Positions 25,153 to 34,073 of a stretch of 64,000 nucleotides of DNA are shown here, one piece after another. The translations under genes and the position numbers were made by a program. The notes beneath the pieces are model-generated. The model did no database searches. It had not been told where the DNA came from and worked only from the letters and a program-made list of their open reading frames with translations. Origin of the DNA: Shouchella oshimensis (GTDB lineage: Bacteria; Bacillota; Bacilli; Bacillales; Bacillaceae_D); the NCBI RefSeq assembly GCF_002019765.1, contig NZ_KV917380.1, forward strand, positions 3,769,836 through 3,833,835, given 5' to 3'. Numbering within the stretch: position 1 is the stretch's first letter; each line of letters opens with the position of its first letter.

Positions 25153-26524
25153 TCCTTTTTTCTTTTTGATCTTTTACAAAGGTTTCATCATTCTCTCCAT
25201 TAAAGAACTGCTTTCCGTAAATCAGTAAACATAAGATCACACCTGCAGCAAAGGCCCAAGCCGCACCTTTTACTGCTAAAATGGCTGCTATCACGCCAGC
25301 AATACCTAAATCGCGCTGGCTTTTCGCTTCTAAAATCCCAATTCGAACGCTTACGTACCCCTGAATTAATAAAGTTAACGCCATTGCTACTCCAAGAATG
25401 GGCTCAACTAAGCTTACAATTGGTAATAATAATAGGCCTGTATTCGTCCCTAACCGGAATGAACCCATTCCACCAAAGATAGAATGCATTGATTTCTTTC
25501 CTTCTTTAAATCGCTCTGTAATAACAACCTGCATTGCCGCCCACGTTGGTCCTGCCATCGTTACATCAGGACCAATAATGCTCATAAAACTATTTCTCCC
25601 ACCAAATATAAGGTGAGCACGGTTTGGATTGTACTCTACTTTTTCATCTTCGCGCACTTCATCTGCCTCTTTGATAATGGCTTTCGCTTGGAGAATATCG
25701 CCAAATAAAACGAGATACGCAGCAAATACAGTAGGCAAACTGGTTAAAAACATCATAAGCGGAGGAAAGCCAACGCCAAACAACGTGTATTCATTCCAAA
25801 GGGTAATAAAGTCAGGCTTCGAGAACCCCCACTCAATTGATGGCCAAGGAGCCTCACCGAATAATGGTGCTACCACAACGGCTAAAAGAATGATAGGCAA
25901 AATTCCTAGTTTCCCTACTAAACCGTAAACACCCCCACGTGTTTTCAGACGTTGAAAATGCTTTGAAAACATTAGATAAAAGCCTATCCCGATTGCAATG
26001 GAAATGGTCCATGGAAACGATTCAAAACGTCCTCCAACTTCAAAGATCGTCATCACCGCAATAATTCCTGCTCCTAAAATAACACCTGATTTAATTGCAC
26101 TAGGGACAAAACGAACCACCTTACTTGCTAACCCTGTCGCTCCAAAGAAAATGGAAATGAGCCCTAACGTTAATTGAAACGCAATTAATGCATGCACTCG
26201 TTCATCTTCTGGAAACGATGAAACGTAAATCATAATAAGTGGAATAGCTGGTGTAATCCAACCTGGCACAACCGGATCGCCAAGTAAATGATGGGTTAAA
26301 TAAAACAGTCCATTCAAAATGACGATAGCAAGGGCTGCTTCAAATGGCATACCAAGCAGTTCCATTAGTAACGGAATGGCGGCCAAATCCACTGCACACA
26401 TCAGCAGTCCCTGCACATAATCTGGCCATTCAAAACGGTAGTGGTAGAAAGGTACTCTTAGCTTAAACGGACCTAATGGCTGATACGGTGTTTCCTGACC
26501 AAACTGCCGTTGTCTCCATTTCAT
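25145..26524 (-). CDS. multi-spanning permease (NCS2/SulP-like), putative hydroxybutyrate transporter
   Basis: A 459-aa polytopic membrane protein with about 12 hydrophobic segments. Segments such as LVPGWITPAIPL-like VVPGWITPAIPLIMIY, FVPSAIKSGVILGAGIIAVMTIFEVGG and FGGMGSFRLGTNTGLLLLPIV resemble xanthine/uracil-type (NCS2) and related permeases; I do not recognise a characterised orthologue. A charged loop EADEVREDEKVEYNPNRAH lies in the middle. It is encoded between the alcohol dehydrogenase and the semialdehyde dehydrogenase with overlapping ends, so it most likely imports the operon's substrate, proposed to be 4-hydroxybutyrate. Confidence 0.75.
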   Translation of the reverse strand: MKWRQRQFGQETPYQPLGPFKLRVPFYHYRFEWPDYVQGLLMCAVDLAAIPLLMELLGMPFEAALAIVILNGLFYLTHHLLGDPVVPGWITPAIPLIMIYVSSFPEDERVHALIAFQLTLGLISIFFGATGLASKVVRFVPSAIKSGVILGAGIIAVMTIFEVGGRFESFPWTISIAIGIGFYLMFSKHFQRLKTRGGVYGLVGKLGILPIILLAVVVAPLFGEAPWPSIEWGFSKPDFITLWNEYTLFGVGFPPLMMFLTSLPTVFAAYLVLFGDILQAKAIIKEADEVREDEKVEYNPNRAHLIFGGRNSFMSIIGPDVTMAGPTWAAMQVVITERFKEGKKSMHSIFGGMGSFRLGTNTGLLLLPIVSLVEPILGVAMALTLLIQGYVSVRIGILEAKSQRDLGIAGVIAAILAVKGAAWAFAAGVILCLLIYGKQFFNGENDETFVKDQKEKRSA

Positions 26525-27687
26525 CGCGCTATCCGTCCTTCATATGCCGCTTGATAAATTTCATAGATTTCCTTTTTCGTTAATTGACGTGGGTTATTCT
26601 TTAAGAGGCGATCAATTTTCGACGCATCGTCTGCCATTGCTTCTAAATCACTTCTCTCAATATCAAATGCTTTCAAGCTAGCAGGGATATTCACCTGCGC
26701 GCATAACCGGGTCATCGCAAGAATGGCACGATCCGCAGCTTCATTTAGACTTAACCCTGTCGTTTTCTCGCCTAATGCTGTTGCAATATCACCCAGACGC
26801 TCTAAACAAGCTGGTTTGTTCATTTCCATTACAAACGGTAATAGCAACGCATTACTCACACCATGCGCCATATTAAAACGGCCTCCTAACGGATAGGCTA
26901 GTGCGTGCACCGCTCCTACACCGGCATTTCCGAACGCCATTCCAGCCATTAAGCTTGCTGTTGCCATTTCTTCTCTCGCCTCTAAAAAATGAGCATTTGT
27001 ATATGCTTTCGGTAAACTCCGAGCGATCATGGTAATCGATTGAAGGGCGAGCGCATCTGTAAGTGGTGAGGCATTGACAGATAAGTAAGCTTCAATTCCA
27101 TGAACCATGGCATCAATGCCACTTGCCGCTGTGACATGCTGTGGTGCAGTACGGGTCATCTCAGGTGACACAATGGCTACATCTGGCAGTAAGAAATCAC
27201 TCGCAATCCCCTTTTTCAATTGTGCTTCTTTGTCCGATAAAATCGCAATATTCGTGACCTCTGAGCCTGTACCTGCTGTTGTAGGAATAGCGATAAGTGG
27301 TGCACCTTTCTTCGGAACGAGATCGGTTCCAACAAAATCACTTAGGTCACCATCATATGTTGCATAGACAGATGCCGCTTTAGCCGTATCAATAGCGCTC
27401 CCTCCACCAATTGCAATAAAACCATCGTGATCGCCTTCCAGAAACACACGTTTACATGCTTCAATAACAGCAAAAGCTGGTTCTGGTTGTACCTCTAAAA
27501 ATGTACCATACGACACCGTATCCAAATGGTCACAGACTTCTTCTAACAAGCCTGCATCTGCAATAATACGATCACTAACGATTAACGGCTTCTTCATCTT
27601 TAATCGCTCAACTTCATGTTTCACTTGCTTGGTAGAACCTGACCCTGTCCAAATTTTGTAAGCGCTTTTAAATTGTTGCTGATTCAT
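26521..27687 (-). CDS. iron-containing alcohol dehydrogenase, probable 4-hydroxybutyrate dehydrogenase
   Basis: A group III Fe-dependent alcohol dehydrogenase. The NAD-binding part shows IAIGGGSAIDTAKAAS and IPTTAGTGSEVTNIAIL; the metal site is in SGIDAMVHGIEAY and in GAVHALAYPLGGRFNMAHGVSNALLLP. At 388 aa it is typical. The downstream partner is a succinate-semialdehyde dehydrogenase, and the family includes 4-hydroxybutyrate dehydrogenases, so oxidation of 4-hydroxybutyrate to succinate semialdehyde is the simplest reading; 1,3-propanediol- or other alcohol-specific activity is the alternative. It is the first gene of the operon and starts 32 bases downstream of a perfect sigma-54 promoter. 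Confidence 0.85.
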   Translation of the reverse strand: MNQQQFKSAYKIWTGSGSTKQVKHEVERLKMKKPLIVSDRIIADAGLLEEVCDHLDTVSYGTFLEVQPEPAFAVIEACKRVFLEGDHDGFIAIGGGSAIDTAKAASVYATYDGDLSDFVGTDLVPKKGAPLIAIPTTAGTGSEVTNIAILSDKEAQLKKGIASDFLLPDVAIVSPEMTRTAPQHVTAASGIDAMVHGIEAYLSVNASPLTDALALQSITMIARSLPKAYTNAHFLEAREEMATASLMAGMAFGNAGVGAVHALAYPLGGRFNMAHGVSNALLLPFVMEMNKPACLERLGDIATALGEKTTGLSLNEAADRAILAMTRLCAQVNIPASLKAFDIERSDLEAMADDASKIDRLLKNNPRQLTKKEIYEIYQAAYEGRIAR

Positions 27688-27718
27688 AGTTCTTCCCCCT
27701 ATCTTTTTATAGATAGAA

Positions 27719-27733
27719 GCAAAAATCGTGCCA
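27719..27733 (-). promoter_or_regulatory. sigma-54 (-24/-12) promoter of the hydroxybutyrate operon
   Basis: Minus-strand TGGCACGATTTTTGC is a perfect match to the TGGCAC-N5-TTGC core recognised by SigL (sigma-54). The gene for an intact sigma-54 activator lies immediately upstream. Confidence 0.92.
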
Positions 27734-27772
27734 ACGTATCATTTAGTGCATGAAGGGGTTTACACAGGGATG

Positions 27773-27792
27773 TTGATTACAATATGAATCAA
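27773..27792. promoter_or_regulatory. inverted repeat, candidate enhancer for the sigma-54 activator
   Basis: TTGATT, eight bases, AATCAA: a perfect inverted repeat about 40 bases upstream of the -24 box and just after the activator gene. It is placed where an upstream activating sequence would be. Confidence 0.45.
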
Positions 27793-27804
27793 ACGATTAT
27801 AAAT

Positions 27805-29376
27805 TTAATCAAATGAATAGTTTTTTCGCTTTGTTACTAGCGCCGCTTGGCTTATCCCTAATGCTTCAGCTGCTTTTCGAGTCGTTCTATGGTCAGCCAA
27901 TGCTTTCGTAATCATCGCTTGCTCCAGTTGAACAACGGCTTCCTTTAGCGTAAGCGCCGGCATCTGTTTCTCATTTTGAATAAATGGTTGTGGTAAATCA
28001 CTTGCACGAATGACAGGAGTAGGGCTCGTAGCGACAACAAAATCGATGACATTCTTTAATTCACGAATATTTCCCGGCCATTGTCTTTTTTGTAACGCTT
28101 TGAAGGCATCTGACTCTAATACAACCTTTCTTCCATAGCGACTGTTTAATTCTTGTAAAAAGAAGCGGGCCAAACGATCAATTTCTTTCGGTCGTTCACG
28201 TAACGGCTCAATGACAAGAGGTACGACCGCTATTCGATAATAGAAATCTTCACGCATAATCCCTTCTTTCACTAGACTAGCAAGATTCTGGTGGGTTGCC
28301 GATAGTAGACGGACGTCTACCCGTTTTTCCGTCGTTGAACCAACTGGTGTAAATCGATGCTCATCCAGCACTTTCAACAGCTTTACTTGTGTTCCTTGTG
28401 GTAACTCCCCTACCTCGTCTAGAAAAAGCGTCCCACCATGGGCAGCTTCAATTAGACCTTTTTTCCCTTTTGCTAGAGCTCCTGTAAAAGCACCAGGTCC
28501 ATAACCGAATAATTCAGCTTCAATAAGGGTTTCACTAATAGCTCCACAATTTACAACGACAAAGGGCTTGTCTTTGCGTTGCGAATGTTCATGAATATAA
28601 GCGGCTGCTTTTGTTTTTCCGACACCACTTTCACCAAGGAGGCAGACAGTCGCTGTCGTTTGCGCGACACGTTTCGCCGTAGCTAAAAACGCAACGGTCT
28701 TTTCATCTTCAGCAACAATCGGTGTTCCGTCCACTTTTCCAACAAAGCGCTCAAGCTCAGCTTGCTGTTCCTTTAAGCCTTCTAATTCAGCCTGTATGTT
28801 CAAAAGGTCCGTCATGTCACGAACTACGCTAACGACATATTCAATCTCCCCATGAACGTTAAAAGACGGCGTACCAGACACCATAGCGTTTCGACCACTT
28901 GCTAAACGCTGCATACGAGTTACTACTTTCTTTTGCTTGATCACTTCAAGAGAGATGGAACGGGAAATATAGCCGGCTTTCTCCATATCCCGCATATGCA
29001 TGCCGATAATGGCTTGCGCCGGAATACCTGTTATTCGTTCGTATGCTTTGTTTACTTTTAACGTTACGCCCTTCCCATCAGTTACATAGACACCGTCATA
29101 GAGAGAATTCATTAAGATGGCAAACATCTCACTTTTAAGTAACGATTCAAACTGATGGGGTGCGACTAATTCTGGACGGTGGTCGAGAAGAGATGCAGCT
29201 GTATCGTCTTCACGACCTGATTGAATGGCGTTGCGCACATCGGAAAGAAATAATGTACCTAATACCGCGCCGTCATGATGAACGACTTCAATTGAAATAT
29301 GATCCCCCTTAACCATTGACACGATAACAGCGGAAAGAGAATCACTTCCCTTTACTGAATCCTTGTTCGGAATCAT
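27805..29376 (-). CDS. sigma-54-dependent transcriptional activator with PAS domain
   Basis: The probable activator of the adjacent 4-hydroxybutyrate-type operon. The order is an N-terminal segment (1-80), a PAS sensor domain (~83-190; ILMNSLYDGVYVTDGKG), a short coiled linker, and a complete AAA+ domain with Walker A GESGVGKT (248-255), the sigma-54-contacting GAFTGA (295-300) and Walker B GGTLFLDEVGEL (314-325), then a Fis-type helix-turn-helix (RTTRKAAEALGISQAALVTKRKNY). It is 523 aa. All activator motifs are intact, unlike the regulator at 12328. The effector is presumably the operon's substrate or semialdehyde (inference). Confidence 0.92.
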   Translation of the reverse strand: MIPNKDSVKGSDSLSAVIVSMVKGDHISIEVVHHDGAVLGTLFLSDVRNAIQSGREDDTAASLLDHRPELVAPHQFESLLKSEMFAILMNSLYDGVYVTDGKGVTLKVNKAYERITGIPAQAIIGMHMRDMEKAGYISRSISLEVIKQKKVVTRMQRLASGRNAMVSGTPSFNVHGEIEYVVSVVRDMTDLLNIQAELEGLKEQQAELERFVGKVDGTPIVAEDEKTVAFLATAKRVAQTTATVCLLGESGVGKTKAAAYIHEHSQRKDKPFVVVNCGAISETLIEAELFGYGPGAFTGALAKGKKGLIEAAHGGTLFLDEVGELPQGTQVKLLKVLDEHRFTPVGSTTEKRVDVRLLSATHQNLASLVKEGIMREDFYYRIAVVPLVIEPLRERPKEIDRLARFFLQELNSRYGRKVVLESDAFKALQKRQWPGNIRELKNVIDFVVATSPTPVIRASDLPQPFIQNEKQMPALTLKEAVVQLEQAMITKALADHRTTRKAAEALGISQAALVTKRKNYSFD

Positions 29377-29379
29377 TTC

Positions 29380-29574
29380 TTAAGCCGTCCAACCAGGTTG
29401 ATACGTATAAATGACAGCGCCGCGATGCTGTGCATTTCCACGAAAATCTTTTTTATCCTCTTGCTCCATTAACGCCTCACGAAAACTAGTAAATTGCTCT
29501 TTTGTAACAACCACTTCTTTTATCTCGCCACTACGCAACTGCTCTATTATCTGTTTTGCCTCATGTTGATTCAT
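29380..29574 (-). CDS. small conserved-looking protein (64 aa)
   Basis: The product starts MNQHEAKQIIEQLRSGEIKE, has a central helix VVVTKEQFTSFREALMEQ, and ends KKDFRGNAQHRGAVIYTYQ followed by PGWTA. AAAGGAG sits upstream of the ATG. It ends three bases before the sigma-54 activator gene on the same strand, so the two are cotranscribed and probably coupled. I recognise no family. Its position suggests an accessory role in the same regulation, but nothing in the sequence proves this. Confidence 0.7.
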   Translation of the reverse strand: MNQHEAKQIIEQLRSGEIKEVVVTKEQFTSFREALMEQEDKKDFRGNAQHRGAVIYTYQPGWTA

Positions 29575-29701
29575 TTAAAAACGCTCCTTTATCCTTTACG
29601 TCTTCTTATTATGCCAAAAAAAAACCAAGCAAGGAAGATCTCCCTACTCGGATTTCATTCTAAAGCAACAAACAAAAGACAGGTGCTGTAGCCTTAATCT
29701 T

Positions 29702-30916
29702 TTAGTTAAGCGTACCATGCGGGTCGATGACAAATTTTTTCGCTGCACCACCATCAAAATCAGCATAGCCACCCGGTGCTTCATCTAGAGAAATAACGGT
29801 GGCATTAACAGCTTTTGCAATAGAAGCTTTGCCAGATAATATAAGCTTCATTAATTGTCGGTTATATTGCATGGCCGGTGTCTGCCCAGTCACAAACGTA
29901 TGTGCCTTTGCCCAACCTTGTCCAAACCGCACTTTTAACGAGCCTGTCTTTGCATCTTCATCTGTTGCCCCTGGATCTTCAGTAACATAAAGCCCCGGGA
30001 TCCCTAGTTTCCCACCAGCTTGAGTCACATCCATGATTGCATTGAGTACCGCTGCCGGCTGTTCACCTCCATGCTCTCCATGACCCGATGCTTCAAATCC
30101 TACAGCATCTACTGCTGCATCCACCTCTGGCACACCTAAAATCGCTTCTATTTGTTCCCCGAGTCGATCATGCTTAGAAAGGTCAACTGTTTCACAACCA
30201 AAGCTACGTGCTTGTGCCAATCTCTCTTCGTTAAGATCACCGACAATGACACTTGACGCACCTAGAAGTTGAGCGGAATGTGCCGCCGCTAAACCTACCG
30301 GCCCTGCACCTGCTACATAAACGGTTGATCCAATACTAACACCAGCTGTATAAGCCCCATGGAATCCAGTTGGAAAAATATCTGTTAACATGGTCAAATC
30401 AAGGATTTTTTCCATCGCTTTCTCTTTGTTTGGAAACGTAAGTAATTGAAAATCAGCATAGGGAACCATGACGTATTCTGATTGACCTCCAACCCATCCG
30501 CCCATATCAACATAGCCATAGGCCGAACCTGGACGTTCTGGATTAACGTTTAAACAAATATGCGTTTTTCGCTCCTGACACATTACACAGCGACCACACG
30601 CAATATTGAACGGGACTGAAACAATATCCCCTTTCTCAATAAACTCAACATCTCTACCAACTTCGATCACTTCACCAGTAATTTCATGACCTAATACGAG
30701 ACCCTCTGGAGCTGTAGTCCGCCCACGTACCATATGCTGGTCGCTACCACAAATATTCGTAACGATGACTTTTAGAATCACACCATGCTCACATTTCCGA
30801 CCGACATTCGCTTTAGGAACTCCCGGGCCATCTTTTAACACCAATTCTGGATACTCAATATCTTGTACTTGTACACCTTTTTTACCCATGTATACAACAC
30901 CGCGATTATTTGCCAC
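29702..30916 (-). CDS. fdhA: glutathione-independent formaldehyde dehydrogenase
   Basis: A zinc MDR dehydrogenase of the Pseudomonas putida FdhA type, which oxidises formaldehyde with NAD without glutathione. The start is GTG 30916, with TAGGAGG upstream, giving the family N-terminus ANNRGVVYMGKKGVQVQDI; a longer frame to 30949 lacks a site. VTNICGSDQHMVRGRTTAPEGLVLGHEITGEV holds the catalytic zinc ligands, NIACGRCVMCQERKTHICL the structural zinc cysteines, and VYVAGAGPVGLAAAHSAQLLGAS the NAD site. The signature DAVGFEASGHG and C-terminal extension fit. The 404-aa length is typical. It appears to be monocistronic. Confidence 0.9.
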   Translation of the reverse strand: MANNRGVVYMGKKGVQVQDIEYPELVLKDGPGVPKANVGRKCEHGVILKVIVTNICGSDQHMVRGRTTAPEGLVLGHEITGEVIEVGRDVEFIEKGDIVSVPFNIACGRCVMCQERKTHICLNVNPERPGSAYGYVDMGGWVGGQSEYVMVPYADFQLLTFPNKEKAMEKILDLTMLTDIFPTGFHGAYTAGVSIGSTVYVAGAGPVGLAAAHSAQLLGASSVIVGDLNEERLAQARSFGCETVDLSKHDRLGEQIEAILGVPEVDAAVDAVGFEASGHGEHGGEQPAAVLNAIMDVTQAGGKLGIPGLYVTEDPGATDEDAKTGSLKVRFGQGWAKAHTFVTGQTPAMQYNRQLMKLILSGKASIAKAVNATVISLDEAPGGYADFDGGAAKKFVIDPHGTLN

Positions 30917-31156
30917 GTAATCCCTCCTATAGTGTTCATTTTTTGCCATCCCAAGTCCTTGCTACATCGTTTCGTGTCACCTCTTTCCAAAGAACCAATC
31001 GTTCCTTCTTGCTACTCTATTTACCAGTACTTGTCATTCTAAACCTATTTTTAGAAAAATCAATTACCTCACTTATTGTTGTCCACGCAAAAAAGAGAGC
31101 CTCCGTTGCTCTCTTGGTATTTTTGTAATAGAAGGCTAGAACATACTTACACTGAC

Positions 31157-33232
31157 TCATTCGACTCGGCTAAATAACTCAGGCTCTTCTAATCGAATAA
31201 GTTCAAGCTCTAAACGCTTACGAAATTCAAGCTTATTAAAACCAAAATAAACCGCGATAAACGATTGCTCTTCATTCCAATGAGTATCAATGAAGTGTTT
31301 TTTCTTTTCACCGTAAAGCCTTCTTTGCGTAATCTCTTCCGCCAGTCTTGTGATATCCACTTTATCCCGGTCTTTCAACCAGCGTAGCGTTGGTTTAGTT
31401 TTCGTCTGACTAAAATAGTGGTACAGCGCTGCGAGATCTTGTTCATGAAAACCAAATGTATGTCGTTTTTCTCGAAAATAAGACTTGGCTGTTCTATTTA
31501 GCATGGCAGCCACTTCGTGTTTTTCTACTACTACCATGTTGGCAAGCCACGATTCATAAGCAGTAACCAAATGTTCATAGACAAGAATGTCAATTGACTG
31601 GCGTTGGGAAGGGTCTATAAATGAATACACACCAACAGGGATCGTTTCAACAAAACGATGGGCTTCTGCTTCTTCTTTAGGTAAACTCTTATACCATTTA
31701 TCAACAATTGAAATCGTCAATGGCACTCTTTGATTCTCAACAAACCGTTGCTTCATTTCGGCTGCCTCATCTTGATAGAGTTCATTTGGCGTAATCCAAG
31801 AAATCGTCTCTGGCCATTCATCATGAAAATGCACGATCTGTGCTGATGCCGTTCCTCCTGCTTCAACACCTCGCATCGCCCTTCCAATCATTTGTGTCAT
31901 TAAAATAGCGGACGATGTGGGCCGAGCTAGAAATACAGTTTGAACATCCGGTAAGTCCGTTCCTTCGGTTAACATATTCACGTTTATTAATACATCCAGT
32001 TCATTGTCTTTAAACCGTTTTAGCACTTCTTCTTTCTTCTCTTCTCCTGAAATAAAATAATCAGCTGAGATGCCCGCCTCTATAAACTGTCTTGTCAATA
32101 AAATGGCATGCTTACGATTCATCGCGAACACAAGCGTCTTACCATACACGTGTTTATGAGAACGATACTCTTTTACAATAAGCGCATTGCGCGCTTGGTG
32201 AATCGTCAAATAGTGCTCCACCTTTGGAGGCAAACGATCAGCTGTATGAATGTGCTGAATATCCGCTACCGATAAAGTCGGCAGTTTTTTCACACCGGTT
32301 TTGAGCTCTTTAAAAAACGGTTCTGCTAAAATACCTCTTGCAATTAACGTTGCCACATCTAGCTTATAGACAATATCATCTGAAAACCGTTTCTTTAACA
32401 ATCCTCTCTCTTCTTCTAAGGTCCGAAAAGGGGTGGCAGTTAAACCTAAAATAGTAGAATTTGATTTTTTTGATACTGTCGTTAAAATGTGCTCGTACGT
32501 TTCAGACACTGCATGATGAGCTTCATCAACAACAATCAATATGTCCTCATTAGCCTTTAACCAATTTTCTTGCAGCAAGGATAATTGTCCTACAATACTT
32601 TGATTCGTACCAATAACAATTTGATCGGTTGACTGGATAGCCTTTACCGACTCATGGGTTTCGTCACTCGATATAAGTCGGCACGAAATGGCTTTTCCCT
32701 TCTTCACTAAATCATTTGTTGCAAGGGTGCGAATTGCAGAAAAAGCTTGGTCAAGTAAATCATGACGGTGTGTCAACCACAGCACTTTACGCCCTTTATT
32801 GACTCCTTCTTTCAGAAGCCAATGCACAGCAACGACTGTCTTTCCGCCGCCTGTTGGTATAGACAAGATACCCGAGAACGGCATAGGGGTCTCATCTAAC
32901 CGCCGTAGGGCTTCTTCTTGATGAACATAGAGTTGAAAAGGAAGATCACTGGTCCTCACCTGTATGAGATGAGGAGAATGCTCCACCTCTTGAAAAGAAA
33001 AAGTCACCCATTCTTCCATTTTCAGACGATGCCACTGTGTGCCTGTAGACGAATACGCACGTACCTTCAAACGCTTCAAATGCTTGTTCACAGTAGCAAC
33101 CATTAGCTCCGTACGTCTTTTTTGACCAATCCGCTTCATAAACGAGCGCATTTTGATCGTCATTCGCTGATGCTTCCGTTGCTTCATCTCTTCTTTTAGT
33201 TCAAATAAACCCAATGGTATAGTTGGCTTCAT
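31157..33232 (-). CDS. DEAD/DEAH-box helicase (superfamily II)
   Basis: A 691-aa SF2 helicase. Residues ~1-100 form an N-terminal domain rich in Lys and Arg. The helicase core has Walker A IPTGGGKTVVAVHWLL (~126), the DEAH box VVDEAHH, motif III LTATPF, and in the second RecA domain TLVFAMNRKHA, NVNMLTEGTDLPDVQTVFLARPTSS and the arginine-finger motif QMIGRAMRG. About 200 C-terminal residues have no motif I recognise. ATG 33232 is preferred (GGAGAGAG upstream) over a 50-codon longer frame. Similar proteins are often defence-associated, but no nuclease or methylase is adjacent, so no such role can be assigned here. Confidence 0.85.
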   Translation of the reverse strand: MKPTIPLGLFELKEEMKQRKHQRMTIKMRSFMKRIGQKRRTELMVATVNKHLKRLKVRAYSSTGTQWHRLKMEEWVTFSFQEVEHSPHLIQVRTSDLPFQLYVHQEEALRRLDETPMPFSGILSIPTGGGKTVVAVHWLLKEGVNKGRKVLWLTHRHDLLDQAFSAIRTLATNDLVKKGKAISCRLISSDETHESVKAIQSTDQIVIGTNQSIVGQLSLLQENWLKANEDILIVVDEAHHAVSETYEHILTTVSKKSNSTILGLTATPFRTLEEERGLLKKRFSDDIVYKLDVATLIARGILAEPFFKELKTGVKKLPTLSVADIQHIHTADRLPPKVEHYLTIHQARNALIVKEYRSHKHVYGKTLVFAMNRKHAILLTRQFIEAGISADYFISGEEKKEEVLKRFKDNELDVLINVNMLTEGTDLPDVQTVFLARPTSSAILMTQMIGRAMRGVEAGGTASAQIVHFHDEWPETISWITPNELYQDEAAEMKQRFVENQRVPLTISIVDKWYKSLPKEEAEAHRFVETIPVGVYSFIDPSQRQSIDILVYEHLVTAYESWLANMVVVEKHEVAAMLNRTAKSYFREKRHTFGFHEQDLAALYHYFSQTKTKPTLRWLKDRDKVDITRLAEEITQRRLYGEKKKHFIDTHWNEEQSFIAVYFGFNKLEFRKRLELELIRLEEPELFSRVE

Positions 33233-33845
33233 GTTCTCTCTCCATTCCAACCACCAATTATACGCGATACCCTGTATGTAGAAAACAGGAAAAAAGAGGC
33301 CACAGGAAGCTTTGCTGATGACCAAGGGGTGATTGAGACCAATAAGAGGCAATTGCGATCCGTTTAGAATAAATCTACCCATGTTTTACGAATCCTGCCG
33401 TTAGAAAGATTACTAAATGACAAGCTTTTTCAACAAATAAAATACGATGTTAAATCAAAAAACTAAGCATTGTCTTGTTTAGGGATAACGGGTCCTACTT
33501 GTCCGACTAGCCCTGACCGGTTGAACTTGAGCAGTTCCTAAAACGCACAGAATATATAATTAAAACTTAAGTCCTGATTCTTTAGCTTTTGTTAAACTAA
33601 ATCCTCTTTAAAAATGAACAAAAAAGCACAATCGTTGGATACTGCAAACATTGTGCTTAAGAAACCATAACATTTTTTGTAAAACTGTTACTCAGCAAGA
33701 AGCTTTCACAGCCGAACCCATAATTCATGCACGTTTAATTTGAATACGTACGAATTTAAAATTTATAAACTTTTTATCCTAAATAGGTTTACATACCATT
33801 TATAAAGGGTAATGAAAAATGTTAATTATAGAGGTGGTGAATTAA
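33233..33845. other. intergenic stretch, no gene seen
   Basis: About 610 AT-rich bases upstream of the helicase gene and of the small sda-like gene. I see no coding sequence with a ribosome binding site and no clear terminator. Confidence 0.4.
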
Positions 33846-33989
33846 TTGAAAATTACAGATATTAGCGATACTTTGTTAAACGATTTAATTGAAAAGTCTA
33901 TTCTAGATAACTTAAACAACGACTTCATTCAACTATTAAAAGATGAGCTAGAGAGGAGACTTACTATTAACCACGAGATCACGAAGTAA
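33846..33989 (+). CDS. Sda-like sporulation checkpoint peptide (TTG start)
   Basis: A 47-aa product with ISDTLLNDLIEKSILDNLN, then NDFIQLLKDELERRLT: the two-helix hairpin pattern of Bacillus Sda (LSDELLIESYF..., DFIELIENEIKRR), which binds histidine kinase KinA and blocks entry into sporulation when DNA replication is disturbed. AGAGGTGG lies eight or so bases before the TTG start; no ATG is available. The length matches Sda (46 aa). It is read convergently with another tiny gene, with a 42-base antisense overlap. Assignment is from pattern, not a search. Confidence 0.65.
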   Translation: MKITDISDTLLNDLIEKSILDNLNNDFIQLLKDELERRLTINHEITK

Positions 33990-34073
33990 ATCAATTTCTC
34001 TCGATTCTAAATTTCTTTGAAGCTTTTCTTCAAATTCAAATAGTAAGGTAAATAGCTGCTCATCCTTTTCCAT
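33948..34073 (-). CDS. small helical protein (41 aa), paralogue of the one at 51724
   Basis: GGAGGT lies eleven bases before the ATG. The product, MEKDEQLFTLLFEFEEKLQR and then NLESREIDLLRDLV, is one long amphipathic helix pair. It aligns with the 42-aa protein at 51724 on the pattern E..L...L..E.E.KL.R.L...EI..L. An ATG at 34097 could give a slightly longer form. The function is unknown. The gene overlaps the 3' end of the sda-like gene on the opposite strand, which could make their mRNAs interact. Confidence 0.5.
   Translation of the reverse strand: MEKDEQLFTLLFEFEEKLQRNLESREIDLLRDLVVNSKSPL

Noticed and set aside
33948-34073. Spo0E-like phosphatase assignment for the 41-aa helical protein
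   Set aside because: The Spo0E SQELD motif is absent. Only size and helical character agree.
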